DNA of 64,000 bases from Polytrichum commune (GCA_950295325.1 OX485803.1:24986001-25050000), one strand, 5' to 3'; counted from the first letter of the stretch, positions 1 to 13,043 are shown. The notes: generated from the sequence alone by a model not told the origin. A program made the numbers and translations.

Positions 1-267
1 CGTCACAGTGGGTCATCAAGTGTTCTAGGTTGTGTCCATTGGCGATTTACATAGAAACAACATGCGAGAAAATATAGGGTGCAATATATTTGTAAGACAA
101 AAGAATTATACTTTGTTTAGATCTACATTAGGCTCTATTTTATGTCCACAAATGATTTATATATAACATATGGTTTTATCAATTGTGCTAATTTACTTCT
201 ATTCGTTTTTGTAAATTAGCCTAAGAAAAACTAGAACAAATCATTTTTTGGAGGATGAGTATGTATA
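1..267. other. AT-rich sequence, nothing recognised
   Basis: No coding signal or repeat was recognised in this stretch, which leads into the dispersed repeat that follows. Confidence 0.5.
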
Positions 268-830
268 GAAGGTGAGTTTAAAAGTTATGTTTAAAAAAAA
301 AAGTAGTGGGGTTTCATTGGAAACATGAATGGAATCTCAATCATTATGGATCAAATTCGGTTCACTCCATGTTCATTGTGGAGATGAACTTTGGTTCATT
401 GTGGATAAAACAATAACAATATGGTTTTTATAGTGTTACAAGCACATTGAGCTAGTTTTGACTTTCCATTGTCATTTTGCACAACTCCTTCAGCCACATA
501 ATGATGCCATTTTTAGATTGTTTTGTCATTTTGCTATGTTTCCTTTTAGGGTGAGGAATGAGGTGATATGTAGTATTTTGCATAATTACAAGATTCAAAG
601 AAACTTAAGGACCAAGATAAATAGCCATAACATTACTCAGCTGATGAGTTATGTTTAACTGCCTTGACTTCAAATTCAATTTGAAGCAGTGGGATTACGA
701 CATCTAAAGTCTTTTATTCTCGAATCTATTATTGAGCATTACACAACTCATCAGCTGAGTAATATTATGACCCCTAAACAAATACTTGATTCTCGCACGT
801 GTATGCCAATTTTCTGTAGAGGTGCCTTCC
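268..830 (+). repeat. Dispersed repeat R1, copy 1 (with nested MITE)
   Basis: This stretch matches 31933-32480 in the same orientation. Shared landmarks, in order, are 'agcacattgagctagtttt', 'tcattttgca', 'actaagataaat' or its variant, and 'gtgtatgccaat' followed by 'aggtgcct'. The two copies are clearly diverged. Copy 1 carries a foldback element at 626-769 that copy 2 lacks, so copy 2 serves as an empty site. No coding capacity was recognised and the class is unknown. Confidence 0.7.
626..769. mobile_element. Foldback MITE in R1
   Basis: Arms of 29 bp at 626-654 and 741-769 are inverted copies (27 of 29 match). The outer arm sequence begins CATAACATTACTCAGCTG. The homologous position in R1 copy 2, near 32418-32427, reads straight through without it, which shows insertion. 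A diverged relative lies at 14745-14850. No TSD longer than a few bases is clear, so the superfamily is unassigned. Confidence 0.75.
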
Positions 831-3800
831 CCAAGACCCCACCACCCAAAACCATTCTACTCCACCAAACTTGGGCACTGTTTTTACGAAAGTCCATCTA
901 CTCTCAAAATCTCTGAAAGAAAGTCTTCAGGCACATCCCTCAATGAGCTGCTTTTCTTATGAATGTCTTTCATTTAAAGGCAATTGACTTTGAAGTTGAC
1001 GTTGAAGGTTTATTAGTGATGAGAAGGCTCACTTTTATTTTATTGGCTCTGTCTATAGGACAAAGACTATGCATCAACTTCTTCGTTTCAAGAGCAAATT
1101 TCCTAACCACTTTGTGTTCACACTTGGACGTTACTTGTTCTTGTTATTTTTGGTCCACTTTATGTAATGTGGATGTTAACTATAGTTTATATATATATAT
1201 ATATAAGTGCTCCCTAAAATGCATTGAAAGAAATCTAGTTAACTATAGTTATTTCGGTAGTTCTTGATTATTTATTTTAAAATTTTTGGGTGATAAATGA
1301 GTAGCTTCAATCCTTGACCTGTATTTGAGAAGAAGGTGCAAAAAAATCTAAGAAAGGTTTGGTATAGTGAATAGCCATGAATTGGCATGAGCAAAGTGGA
1401 CGACTACAATTGTAGTCTTTCATAATAAAGGACAGAGCCTCACGGTTCTACCGTTTTCTTGTTTTTCTTAGATGGAGTGGCTCTTTATTTAAGTAGGAAA
1501 GACCTGATATGGGGCATGTTTATCAAAAGCCATTACGCCTTGAGAACCCTTAAATTCTCATTGGTTGAGAGTGTCACAAGCCCTCGCTTTAGGTTTACAA
1601 GAGGACAATTTCGGACTACAACCCATAACATTTGCACTAGATAAAAATCTACATTGAATCCCACATGACAAGTATGGATAATGTTGGTTGGGATTGCTGG
1701 ATGTTTTTTGAGATGAATCTTGAAGATAGGCACAATGGAATGTGTGAAGGAAATTTGGGTTTTAACTTAGAGCTTATGACCTCCAAAAGACTTTGGGTTA
1801 TAGTTCATTGATTTCTCTATGCTCTCATCCAAGAAGCGGGGTATCATGGTCACTTAACCCCTAAATGCTCAAGCCTGCACATTTTCAGGCATTTCCAACA
1901 TCCATGCTACAAATGGTTGTCATGTAGCAAAATAGAGTTTGTTTCCTTGAAATCCAATCGTACGGATGTGAACTAGACTACCATATATTCATGTTGCGAA
2001 AATGTTAAATCAATTGGACCACATTTTCTAGGTCAGATGATGTATGAACAAGGCCTTCATCCATTGGGGGGGGGGGGTGGGGTAGCAAGAATGAATATAT
2101 ATGGTTTGAAATATGGGAGATCACCCTTTTTCATGGAGCAAGCAACACGTGCACTCATTTTGGGGGGGGGATGTTAAACTTCCCCCCCCCCCCCCCCACT
2201 TCACAAACTTTTCAGGGGAGGTAGATTCGGGAGGGGGCAGCGGAAAATCCATATTTTCTAGACCTGACCGAAAATTGTTGCCCACCCACCCAACTTCAGA
2301 AAAACCATTGACCTTGCATTTTTTTAAGGCCACTTATCCACAAATCCCATATTGAGTGCACTTCACCTTCAAGGTCCGAAATCCAATATATATGTTCACT
2401 GCCACTGAGTAAATAAATAATTAACTGGGATTTCATTTTCAAAGTGAAAGTGCCAAAAAAACATGTAATTAACTTGGAAGTCAAAAATATTACAAAACCC
2501 TCATTAGGACTGAGGTTATAATTTTTGTGACTTATCATTCAAAAGGTCTTTGTCATTCTAAAATGGAACTAAAATTAGTGATTTATTTTTTATAAGTTAA
2601 ATATTATAGTCTAGTTAATACCTTCTACTTTCACAAAGTATTCATATGCATTTAAACTAATTAAGTGTGATTAAATGTAACTAAGTATAATTAATTTTGA
2701 TTAATTCCAGTAAATATAATTCATATTTAATTAGTCTTAATTAATTTGGTAAGCATAATTTTTGATTTAATTGGGCTAAATCAGAATTAATCAAGATTAA
2801 TTAAATTTAATTAATTAAACATGTGGGTAGCTCATGGGACCACCTCCGGAAACAAGCAAATGCCAACCTAACAAAAAAGCCTACATCCTTGGAGAATGGG
2901 GTTTTTAGAGTAAAGGCACCCATAACCGATCACTTAAGAGATTTTGCACTAGCTCTTGAAAAGCATAAGGCGGTGCAAAATTGACCCTTGTAAGAAGATA
3001 AAAATTAGGGAGACTGTAAATTTTTTGGTAGTTTTATTCCTTAAAAATATTGAAATTATTATGAGTTTTTGAAGCCAAAAGTTGGCTTGAACATATTACC
3101 AATGTCTAGAGCTACCTTAACCGCTCATTTAAATCACTCATTCCTCCTAACTTTAGCAATTAAAACCAAGGACATGTGTCATGGCACTATTGGTTCCGGC
3201 CTAATTGCAATTGAGTCCCAAACTGATCGAAATTCCGGTACCCTATAGATTGCCATTGGGGTCTTTGATCGGGAATAAGTGCCTCTACTAAGGTAGAAAT
3301 ACCCAAACCGGTTAACCACCCTCTACATGTGCACTAGACTGCCGTCATAATAGTGAAGTGCCATTTATGAAACTAATCATGGCGAGGCGGCAACTTCAAT
3401 GCATGTACACTTAGTGTAGCCAATGGGAGTCAAGTTTTAATGTACTCATGAGGTAACCGATTTAGGTGATGTTCTGTATAGAAATGCAGATTATTGTGTT
3501 CATTGTAGGGAGAATCTAGTGAATGAGTGGGGTTTTTGACAACTTTCCACTTTGGAAAATTATAGAATTTTTTTGTACAGGGCATAAAAATATGAAACAA
3601 CTTGCATTCTTCATGATTCCTTCTCGTCTATCTTGGAAAAGTATCTCATGATTGTAAGACCATATCTTCAATGCCAATCACCTTATTTTCACAGGTTATG
3701 ATATTTCTACCTTATATATGTTATTTTCACTCACATGCTAGTGGCCACCACCCTACACCAATAAATACAATCCATCCCATTAGATTGTCACCTAATGAAT

Positions 3801-4692
3801 CGCAAACCCCAACAGAATATTAGGTTGCGACCCATTTCAGGTTGCACAAGCACTTAAGGGTTAACAACCATGACTTAATGCCTTTAGTGTCTATAAACAC
3901 CCTTCCTAGAATCGTTGGTATCCTCCAAAACATAGCACATCTAGTTGTATTAAAACACAAACATAGGATAAACGTGCATTGCTAATCGCTTTACGAAAGG
4001 TGTACGTAGTAGGCCCCTAGGACCTAGTCTTCTACTCCTTAGCAACGGAGCTTATTTATTCGGTAGATCAAAGCCTAGCGGTCGGCTAAGGTTTAAGTTC
4101 TAACCTCGTAGGTCCATACGAGATCTAGAAACGGGAAAGAAAATCCATAAAGAGTTCAAGTCAACGTTGAAAGAAGGTTTTTCTCCCGCAATGTCAACCT
4201 CGTGAGTCAACGCAATGCTTGCCTTTAGCATCGAGAAGTAGCTTACGCATAGTCATCTCATATTTGTGACCACTAGTTTTAGCCCTCCCATGCGGTGAAG
4301 GCACCATCTCTTTGGCATGAGAAACCCTTTTAATCATGAGATGAACATCGAGTATCAAGCTCTCTTTACGCCAAGGTCATATTGACGGAACAAGAATATT
4401 GGGGGTATGCATAGGAAAGGTATCTTCCCAAACTTGCACATTGTTAATCCTTAAACCCGCCTCAATTTCTACAAGTCCTTGTTCAAATCTCCACATCACT
4501 TTCAACGGTGTATTGAACTTGAATTCGTACATAATATCAAGTTACACAAGGAAGAAAATAATAAGAATACAATCATAAGTGACATTGATGGCAATATATT
4601 CAGTATGTTTGTCGATCCAGTGGGGATTCATGTTGGGTGTTTGATTCCGTAATTTCAACTATTCTACAATATCCCATTTATAAGATGAATGA

Positions 4693-4695
<3 letters not shown>
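831..4695. other. AT-rich intergenic DNA, no gene recognised
   Basis: No frame shows recognisable protein similarity. Visible structure is limited to a short TA run near 1188-1205, G or C homopolymer runs near 2066-2080, 2161-2168 and 2182-2197, and a TTAATTAAxx-rich stretch at 2640-2820. The homopolymers resemble the G-run ends of the hAT-like MITEs seen elsewhere in the window, but I could not pair termini or find a TSD here. Confidence 0.5.

Positions 4696-4756
<61 letters not shown>
4696..4756. repeat. (CT)n microsatellite
   Basis: About 30 uninterrupted CT units. Such a perfect run is likely length-variable. Confidence 0.97.
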
Positions 4757-4758
<2 letters not shown>

Positions 4759-7700
4759 CCTTATGATGTAAGTGGGCTCCAATTGCAAAATAGTTTAGGA
4801 TTCAATACGTACAATGGCTCCAACTTGCACATGATTGACCCTTGGAGGACTCAAAGGTTGTCCTCAAGGCCTCAACATATGTGTCATTTGCCCTACAACC
4901 TGCAATGACCTCACATGTTGACCTCACATGAAAAGTGTCTATGTTCATGAATAGTTCTGTATGTATAGGAAATCAAAGGTGGCTTCCAACTTTCACACTT
5001 AAATGATCTTATTTCAAACATGAGTATTTTGAAATAAAGATCATATTACAATTGTCCACAACTGCACATTGGTTGATCATAAGAAACAACATCACAGTGG
5101 CAAAAGTCTACTAGATACTATCTATAGTCCTTGTTCTAGAGGCCATGTATGTAGAGAATCACATCTCCCCAAAATTATGGAAAAAATAGATCAAAATAAC
5201 ATCTTTCATGGGTTAAAAGAATGTACTATTGACCATTCTTTCAAGGGAGAATGTTATTGGGATGCGAATACCCAAAAAATACCCAATATTGTTAGGTTTG
5301 CAAATGAGTCATTGATGCAAGATGTGTCCAACACATGTGCTCTAAAAACTCACATATTATGCTAAATTCACCCAAAATCGTTACAGTCGTAATTCATTCT
5401 ATTGTCTCCCATAAATGCACCCATTGTCAATGCACATGAATCCTAAACATTTCACTTGCATGAAAGTTGAAACAACCCCATTAGCGTGTAACACCACTAG
5501 CATATTTTGGTGTCTTATTAAACCAAATCTATATTGATTCGATATAGTATGCTGAATTTCTCGGATAGTGCCAGAAACAATGTGCTCCACCATTAGAATT
5601 TTTTTGAATAGTTTCTTAGGTGAAATGTACAAGATTGTTTCAAAGATTGAAAGTAACAATTTTAAGACTATTCAACTATGAAATCAACACCAAAGACTCC
5701 AAATCCAATTGGAATGATACAAACCCTCCGCCCTTTAAGAGATTTGTTCTTACTTGAGCTCCTTCATCCATGAAGATTAGTTCACATAGATGCCTCAAAC
5801 CCCAAGCCGTTGTGTAGCTCAACGATTTTTTAATTTTGGCATTTTTTTCTTCAGTAAATTGTTATGTGATTTCTAGAAATTTTCCCTTGTATTAACTTTC
5901 TAGAATAATCCCCAAATATTATTAAAATTGGATGAAAATTGTCAAATTTTGAATGCATGTGTATACTTTTAGATGGACATTTGTGTTATCATCCACATGT
6001 GGCTTCATCACTCCAATGATTGTCGCTAAGCATTCCTCTCATGAGAATTTGAGAATGGTATAGTTGAGTAATTTTACGTTGCTTATAACTTACTTTTTGT
6101 GTCAATTTGTTTATTGCGTTTCGGACTTTCCATGATTTCGACAATTGACTTTGTAATGATGCACGGAAGAGTTTTCCCCCAAAGCGTTTTTGCTAAGCAT
6201 TGAAGTAAAGTATTGTATGGGCCTTACGGACCGAGAAATTTGAACCCTCTTCATGTGTTACGAAAAAGTATGGAAGGTAGACGGCGCGGATCCCATCACA
6301 TTCCCAAAATTGCACCTTACGCACTCCCCCTAGATCCGTAATTGAAAAGCACCTAAAGCCGTTTTTTTGTCATGGAAAAAAGGTGAGTCAATTCTAAGTG
6401 AAAACGGGGGTGGTTTTTTGGGAGGTGTCATGTTAGTTTTGAAGGTTGGGCAAAAACTAGGGTTCATTGCTAATGTGTCTCATTTTTAATCCATGTAAGA
6501 TTTATCTAGGATTCATGTAAATACTATGCAAGATTTTAGGTTGTTGGTATTGGGTGGAGTGTTAGTTTTAAAGCGTGAGCAATTTGGGTGTGAAAACAAG
6601 GTTGGTTTTAAGTGAAAGATGGGACGGTTCCCGGCAAAAAGCAGGGTTGGTTCTACATCAAAACATGGGACTATTGGGAGCCATTTGCATTGAAATTAGT
6701 GTGGGGCTGGGAGGGCAGGAGTCAGGTTGCTAAGGGTAAATCATATTTATTACAATTTTATATTCATATAGTGTGTTCTTGATTTAGTCTCTTGTTTCTA
6801 CCAAGTCTTAGCCAACTTCCTGAGGCAGTCATGCATACCACTAATCTTTGTGGACTTCTAAAATAGGTTGAAGTACTCGAAGGGACATTTTGAGCAAGCT
6901 CTACCCTTAACTCAATTACCTATTTGATTATTTAATTGATCGTTGTTTTTTTGTTTGTTTGTTGACAACAATCATTTATGTGACCTATTTAGAGTGTAGG
7001 TTATTAGAGCTACCAGCGACTCAACACCTATAGCACAAACCATGTGGTTTTATTCAATTTTATAGCACTTAAAGCCTGAAAGAAAACTTGATGTAGGAGC
7101 CTACATATTGACAAGGTGACTGGGGAGCTCACTACTTATGCACTAACCATGCTAGGGCAAAACAAAACGACCCGCACATTAGTACCTTAGATGCAGGGTT
7201 GTAGTCATCAAACATGGAACCAATGTATGGGTTAGTTTGCCCTCCCCCGCAGTAATGATATGTGTGGAAAGATGACTTTAATGAGGGGCTATAATATAAT
7301 GACATGCGATGGAGAAATTCTAACAATTCATCGGTCATCGTGAAAATATCTTCAAACTAGTTTTTGAATATCGTTTTGAAACACTCTACATTCCTTATAA
7401 ACTAGGTTGTCTAACGGGGTATGTGTTTTTTCAGAGGCCCTTGATTCTCCATGTAAGATTCCTCCTAGAAATTGGTCGACATGTTGTTTGGTGTAATGGC
7501 TCCAAGGACTCCAAAATTTAGATCTATCATATTGGGGTTAGTTTCTTCATCAAAATGAGGTGCGTGGTACACTGTTGGAATGCCCTATTTTTTCATGTTA
7601 GAATGACATTTCAAAATTATGTAATATAATATCAGGTCATTTTTAGTGGATGCAATCGCCATATTAGTTTTTAAAATGGACCTAAACTCTAGATAAACAT

Positions 7701-8040
7701 CTCCACATTTGGATGAATGTGATCATGTTTGAATGACGATTTCCAATATCATCCATGTGTGGCTTTATTACTCCAATGATCGTCATTAAAAGAAACTAGA
7801 CGGTGACGGTGGAAATTTCGAGCAAGAATGAGGACAAGGCACATCTCCCACAACTCAAATCCCTTCCAATAAGTTTTAATGGATTTTGCTAAAGAATAAA
7901 GAATTAAAAAAAGAGTTATGATTATATATATACTTCGAGGTATACATACATAAATGATTAGAATGGAATATTGAGAAAGGTGTTTCTTAATAACTCATTA
8001 TATATGAATATATACATTTTAAATTGAACTGGACATGTAT
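4757..8040. other. Intergenic DNA, no gene recognised
   Basis: Several reading frames of 60-100 codons occur (for example 5069-5365, plus strand) but none has a recognisable domain or a paralogue in the window. I treat them as chance frames. No clear repeat boundary was seen. Confidence 0.45.
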
Positions 8041-8590
8041 ACGAGGTATTTGTTTATTACCCTACGAACGCTCATGCTATGAGGGATTTACAAAAGTTGC
8101 TTCCCTTCGAACGTAGAGCAAGTCCAAACTCTTTGAAACACACCACATGCTCATTTTGATTAGAACGTTAATGTCGTAAGAAAAGCCACCTTGTTGTGGA
8201 TGATCTTTGGACGCATTCATAAGGTATTTGTATATCACCCTCTGGACGCACATGCTAAGAGGGATTTACAAAAGTTGCAGTCCTTGGACCTTACAGCCAG
8301 GCCAAAACCCGTGCAGCACATCACGTGCTCAATATGAAAATGCACATGTCGTCATACTGTACCCAAAGCTACCTCACTGTTAACGATCACTGGACTCATG
8401 CACACGGCATTTGTTTATCACCCTATGAACGCACGTGTTGTGGATGATTTACAAAAGATGCATCCCTTGGGCCTTAGAGCAAGTCCAAAATGTTTTCGCA
8501 ACACATCACATGCTCCATGCATTTCGAATGTAAATGTCGTAAGAATGTAGCAAAAGCTACCTTGTTGTAGACGATCTCTAGGCCCTTGTG
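8041..8590 (+). repeat. Three diverged tandem copies, about 180 bp unit
   Basis: The landmark 'gatttacaaaag' recurs at 8085, 8263 and 8446 (spacings 178 and 183). Each copy has the same order of blocks: 'gtatttg', 'caccct..gaacgca' or a variant, the landmark, 'gcaagtccaaa' or a variant, 'acatcac.tgctc', and a closing 'gctacc..gttgt'. Copies run about 8041-8220, 8221-8403 and 8404-8590. It is satellite-like but short, and no protein is implied. Confidence 0.85.
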
Positions 8591-9767
8591 ATGATGCTCT
8601 CGTGGTGGCATCAAGATTCGTTCGTTGACATGTGCTTGACAATTATTGTGTGCATCGAAATATCTCACAATAGTCTACTCCCGAACGGACCAACTTAGAA
8701 TTCGGTGCACCAATGGAGAGCCGCCACGTGTCGTTTCAAAGGATGGGTCCTTGCCCAATCGGATCTCCTTTATGAACTTGGATGGGCGCATGACTTGCCG
8801 ATGCAAAAAGGAGGGCGTGTATTTAAAGCCTATCAAGCAACGAATCACACGCCGTGAAAAATGGTGGTATATTTAGATTTTAAATATAAAGAAGAAATGG
8901 CCCAAGATGGCAATGGCCCAACCAAACTTTGTGGAAGGCGATGGCTTGTGGAATTAATATTTTGTTCGGCAAAAAGCTCATAAAGCCGTTTGGATCGAGG
9001 GCCAATGTGTAATAGGTGAGGTTCAAGAGACAGGGCATTATCGAAAATAAAGACCTCCAACATAATATTATTCAGATCAACATAAGGTCAATGGGCTCAC
9101 ATTCATGCCGGTACTTTGATACATGCATATACTTTCTTTCTTTTCTTATTCAGATCCATAACATAGTGTTTTGTGGGACTGATAGTATTCCATGGAATAT
9201 TCCCGGATATTTCCCACATTCAGACTGTATACATGCGAGTGTCTTTAGGGAAGTGCGTTTATGAAATGTAAGGACACTTGCGCAAGGGCAGGAGCGAAAG
9301 ATGAGTGCCTTTAAATTTCATAATGCACAACCTGAAGGACGTTCCCTTGCATAAAGATCATGTACAATGGGCATTCCATTGTAATGCATCGTACAACCGA
9401 CATGTATGTGGACTCTCTTAAATGATGGACAAAATTTGAAAGAACGTAAAAGAAGTCAGAGGTGTTTTATGTCTTCAAAAGACGAGGGGTTGACAACGTC
9501 TTTGCATTTAGTCGCAATGTGGTCAAGGGATGTGCCACCTCCACCCCATTACTAAAAAATGGAAATGGGAGGCTCTTTTGGTGTGTGGCTTTTGCTTGTG
9601 GAAGCACAATATACATGATGGGTTCAATAACCCCCCGACAAGGAGTCATTTCAAGCTTCTTTATAAAGAGCTTTGGCCCGATTTTCCCCCATACTAGGTT
9701 GACCCCCTCCAAAGTCTATTGATATTATGAAGAGTGACTCCTACGTTGACATCCCATGGGGCCTACC
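8591..9767. other. Intergenic DNA with a MITE fragment near 9145-9205
   Basis: The stretch 9145-9205 shares 'cagatccataaca', 'gtgggactgata' and 'attcca.gg' with the foldback elements at 26829-27021 and 35260-35389, so it is a fragment or relative of that family. A possible matching end lies near 9061. Nothing else was recognised. Confidence 0.55.
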
Positions 9768-9768
9768 C

Positions 9769-9810
<42 letters not shown>

Positions 9811-9812
9811 CA
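9768..9812. repeat. (CA)n(TA)n compound microsatellite
   Basis: An uninterrupted CA run passes directly into a TA run. Confidence 0.95.
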
Positions 9813-11039
9813 TACTACATGTCCTAAGGGAGTAAACAGGAAAAGCATGTCCTATTTCGATTTTGACCCTCTTTTGCAAAAGGGGGTTGAATTTGCAAAG
9901 ACGCGGAGACCACTTTTGGATGTACGGATTTGCTTGGCTCAAGAGAAAAAGGCAAGGAAGGCTACTAATCAAGTTCAGAGTGGTGACGGAGTCTTCTATA
10001 GTCGTTTTGTCTCCTCATGCAACCATGTTGGCTCTTGACACTTGTTTTGCTATGAGAGTTTTGCCAAGATCCGCCCCGACTAAGTTCCCATGCACCGACC
10101 CAAAACCTTAGAAACCCAAAAAATCCTCAAGTTTTCCTTATAGTTGATAAATGTCAAATGAATCGATCCATTCTCGCAAGTCTATGGAGGGATAGATGGA
10201 TGTATATAACTTAGATCTTTTACTTCATAGTATATTCGTGTGATTTGTTGTTTAACTCGTTTTGTATCTCTACTATGTTTAAGCCAATTTTCTAAAACAA
10301 TCATGCATACCACGATGGACTTCCAAAAAGGCCAATTTAAGCACCCTCTATATACTTTACCCATAGGTGGATCGTCATCTCCATTTGAAGTGGTCTACCT
10401 ACATCTATGGGCCGCAATTTAATCTATATAGCGAAACCGGGAGCTTGCTTGAACTACTTAAGCTCAAAGACCACTCGATGTTCAACCAAAAAGGCCTTTG
10501 AACTCCCGGCTTGACTTTCCACAAGAGGCACTCCTTAAAGCACTGGGAGCCGATTCTTATTAGCTACCGCCTACCCAATTCACGGTACCTATTTCACTCC
10601 CACTCCCAATCGGTAAACTTACCTTCCTCAAGGTCAAAATCTTTGGAATATTTCACTCCCACTCCCAATTGGTAAACTTACCTTCCTCAAGGTCAAACTC
10701 TTTGGAATATTATAAGGTGAGGCAACAACTTGTGGTGGCAAACTCCCAAAACAACTATACAACAATGCTTGAACCTTTAACCAACCACTACGTTCATGTT
10801 GGAACATCTCGAGTTGTGGGTTCATGTATCAAACAAAATGTTCTTGAGATGGTGAATATAGAGAATTCGGTATCACTTTCTAAGTCCAAGAAATGACTGA
10901 CAAAATGCAAAAAATCTAAAGGAAGAGCAATTCACCTTTAAATGATCATTGTGCCTTAGAGGTAGTCAAATGAAAGATTTTGAGAAGCTCTACAAGAGGG
11001 AGCAATGTCATGCTGAAAAAGAGAAAAATATTTAAAGAC
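9813..11039. other. Intergenic DNA, no gene recognised
   Basis: No domain was recognised in any frame. The only clear structure is the 59 bp tandem duplication at 10590-10707, listed separately. Confidence 0.45.
10590..10707 (+). repeat. 59 bp tandem duplication
   Basis: Two adjacent 59 bp units, 10590-10648 and 10649-10707, each starting 'tatttcactcccactccca' and ending 'ctttggaa'. They differ at only about two positions, so this is a recent event. Confidence 0.95.
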
Positions 11040-11345
11040 CTGGGTGGTGGGCACTTTGTTGGAATCTCAATGACATGCGTTAGTGGTTATGACATAAAAC
11101 CTCCTATATACTAGAAATTTATAAAGAAAAATAAATTGTACGTAATAATGATAGACTAGAAAATGGGCTCATGTTATTTATGCTAAGCTTCTCAATGTAA
11201 TGTGATAAATGCCACCACTATATGGATCAAAAAATTAAAACTTGAAATAAATAGACCTTTATTACATATACAATCAACGTTCACTTTCCAATGAGAGATT
11301 TATTGAAGATTTTTCCATTCATAGGATGTAACTTGTAGTAATATG
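11040..11345 (+). repeat. Dispersed repeat R2, uninterrupted copy
   Basis: The left part matches 34735-34816 and the right part matches 39785-39990. In this copy the two parts are contiguous, so it acts as the empty site for the 5 kb LINE at 34.8-39.8 kb. Landmarks are 'atgacat.aaacc.cct' on the left, and 'ctagaaaatgg.ctcatg' and 'cactttccaatgaga' on the right. Confidence 0.75.
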
Positions 11346-11914
11346 ACCCTGAAACACATGTCATTGAAGCTAAGACAATAATAGCATCTAAATTGACCAT
11401 TTGTCAATGGAAGACTATATGGGAGCATACTTAAATTTTACTACCTCATTCAAAAATGTCATGTGAGCCAACACATTGTTTACAAAATCCTTCAATGCAT
11501 ATACCATGCATAATCTATTCCCCATTACCCCTAAAATACCGGCAAACCTAGAAGTGATTCTATTGCTTTATATCATTCTCAATATAAACAACAACCTTTT
11601 GTATTTGTAGTAACCCAACAAAAGAAACTTGTGGAGCAGAATTAAAAGGAACCTCATAATTGCTTCAAGGTTTTGTTTAAATGACATGAATGTATGTTAT
11701 AAGAGAACAAATCATACATACGGACAACCACTAGGGCCTATTCCACATGTATCATACTCAAAGATTACATAAACTCGTGTTACGTACATAAAAAGATTTG
11801 ACACTACTAGCTCAATTGGTCACAATGACGTTCCCTCCTATTGGTGAAGGGCAAATAATGACATCATTCAAATTGGTTGGTACAATAACAAATATGACCA
11901 CTCAGCCATTGTTG
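11346..11914. other. Intergenic DNA, nothing recognised
   Basis: AT-rich. No domain, repeat partner or RNA gene was seen. Confidence 0.4.
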
Positions 11915-11922
11915 CCTTATAC

Positions 11923-12270
11923 CTCGGGGGGGGGGGGGGGGGGCAGTGTGTTAAAAAGTTAAGGATATAGGTGCGAACGTCCACTATTTTATAGGGGGGT
12001 ATTACTTTCAATTCTCTTCTTTTTTCCACATGCTATCATTAAAACATTTTCTACTTTGGGTTAATAGAAAAATGGCTTGCATTACTTATAATTCCAAATT
12101 ACCTATTGTTCCATACCCTATAGTACTTTAAAGATGTCCAATGTCATTTTCGATACCCTATATTACTCTTAAGTCCATTTATAATTTTTTGTCCCCATGT
12201 TTTTAAAATACCCTATCATTTGTTCGCACGTATATTGCTACTCCAACCAATGACTACCCCCCCCCCAGAG
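11923..12270. mobile_element. hAT-like MITE with G-run ends, copy 1
   Basis: A 348 bp unit starts CTCGGGG... and ends ...CCCCAGAG (reverse complement CTCTGGGG). It is flanked by an exact 8 bp direct repeat CCTTATAC at 11915-11922 and 12271-12278. A second copy in inverted orientation lies at 14995-15339. An 8 bp TSD with short C/G-rich ends fits the hAT superfamily. No transposase is encoded. The G run at the end explains one of the homopolymer tracts of this genome. Confidence 0.88.
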
Positions 12271-12453
12271 CCTTATACATGCCCTAGTATTTTTATACCC
12301 TTAATGTAACTTTCAGTAGGACATATATACGTTACAACATTACATATACGTTCACATGTGCTCACACATACTTGAGAGGCATCAATATTAGAAATAAGTT
12401 GACAACATGCCCTCCCCGCAAAATTATATATATATATGGCACAAATTGAAAAT

Positions 12454-12942
12454 TTAATTGCAAGGCAATAACCAGGATACAACCAAAATGAGCGAACCAA
12501 TGCAACCCGAGTGGAGATCAAGAAATAGTGCCCATTTGTGCCTAACCTTCTGAGTGACAAGTAAGTTACTCCATGTCATAATAAAACCTTTGACTCCCCA
12601 CGTCGAATCAAATTCATTATGAACGTCCTCGTAGGGCACATCCAGGGCCTTTTCCAAATCCTTGAGAGTCCGTTTCCACTCAATTTTACCAAAATCATGC
12701 AGGGCCTCCCGAACGCCTTGACGTAACCGGTTGGCCGCTTTGTTTCGCCGAGGTGGCACTACACGATTGGCTCTGAGCACACAGGTTTGCAGACGATAAC
12801 CTCGACATCCGAGCCGGTTATGATCATCTAAATCGGATATGTTGAAGAAGACGACAGGTGACCCACTGTTTAGGTCACCTGCGCGGCTCAACAAAGCGGC
12901 CAACCGGTTACGTCCGGTAATCGTTTTATTAGAACCGGTCAT
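12454..12942 (-). pseudogene. LINE C-terminal fragment (zf-RVT tail region)
   Basis: This 162-codon minus-strand frame looks like a lone gene but is explained by comparison inside the window. Its middle part, with 'GKIEWKRTLKDLEKALDV', 'PYEDV', 'EFD..W.V.G.I.T', 'NL..T.KVR', matches the broken C-terminal translation of the LINE at about 21560-21770, which reads 'GRLEWQHTF', 'DLGKAPDVAYEDV', 'EFDKVW', 'TWKVR'. It is therefore a detached, 5'-truncated LINE tail in the opposite orientation. The N-terminal 60 codons, rich in Arg and Asn, have no partner and extend over a foldback repeat, so they are probably not part of the original protein. Confidence 0.65.
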
Positions 12943-13043
12943 CAGTGCAGAACAGGTTCTGTCCAGCTAGCTCGCCCTCGCGGGCTCGCCACCTTGACAG
13001 ATCCGGTTCTGCACTGATAACCGGTTCCAATAAAACGATTACC
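12916..13043. repeat. Foldback element, 128 bp palindrome
   Basis: Outer arms GGTAATCGTTTTATT (12916 onward) and its inverse ending at 13043 extend through 'GAACCGGT.ATCAGTGCAGAAC' with few mismatches, giving arms of roughly 38 bp around a GC-rich centre. It overlaps the start of the minus-strand LINE-tail frame. Confidence 0.85.

Noticed and set aside
639-660. Hammerhead ribozyme ('ctgatgag' core)
   Set aside because: The CTGATGAG lies in a MITE arm, and the required GAAA core strand and stem arrangement were not found next to it.
2113-2355. Proline-rich 80-codon frame
   Set aside because: The proline run is simply a poly-C tract; a frame of equal length exists on the other strand.
5069-5365. 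98-codon frame as a small host gene
   Set aside because: No domain, no paralogue in the window, no supporting signals. Codon use matches the AT-rich background.
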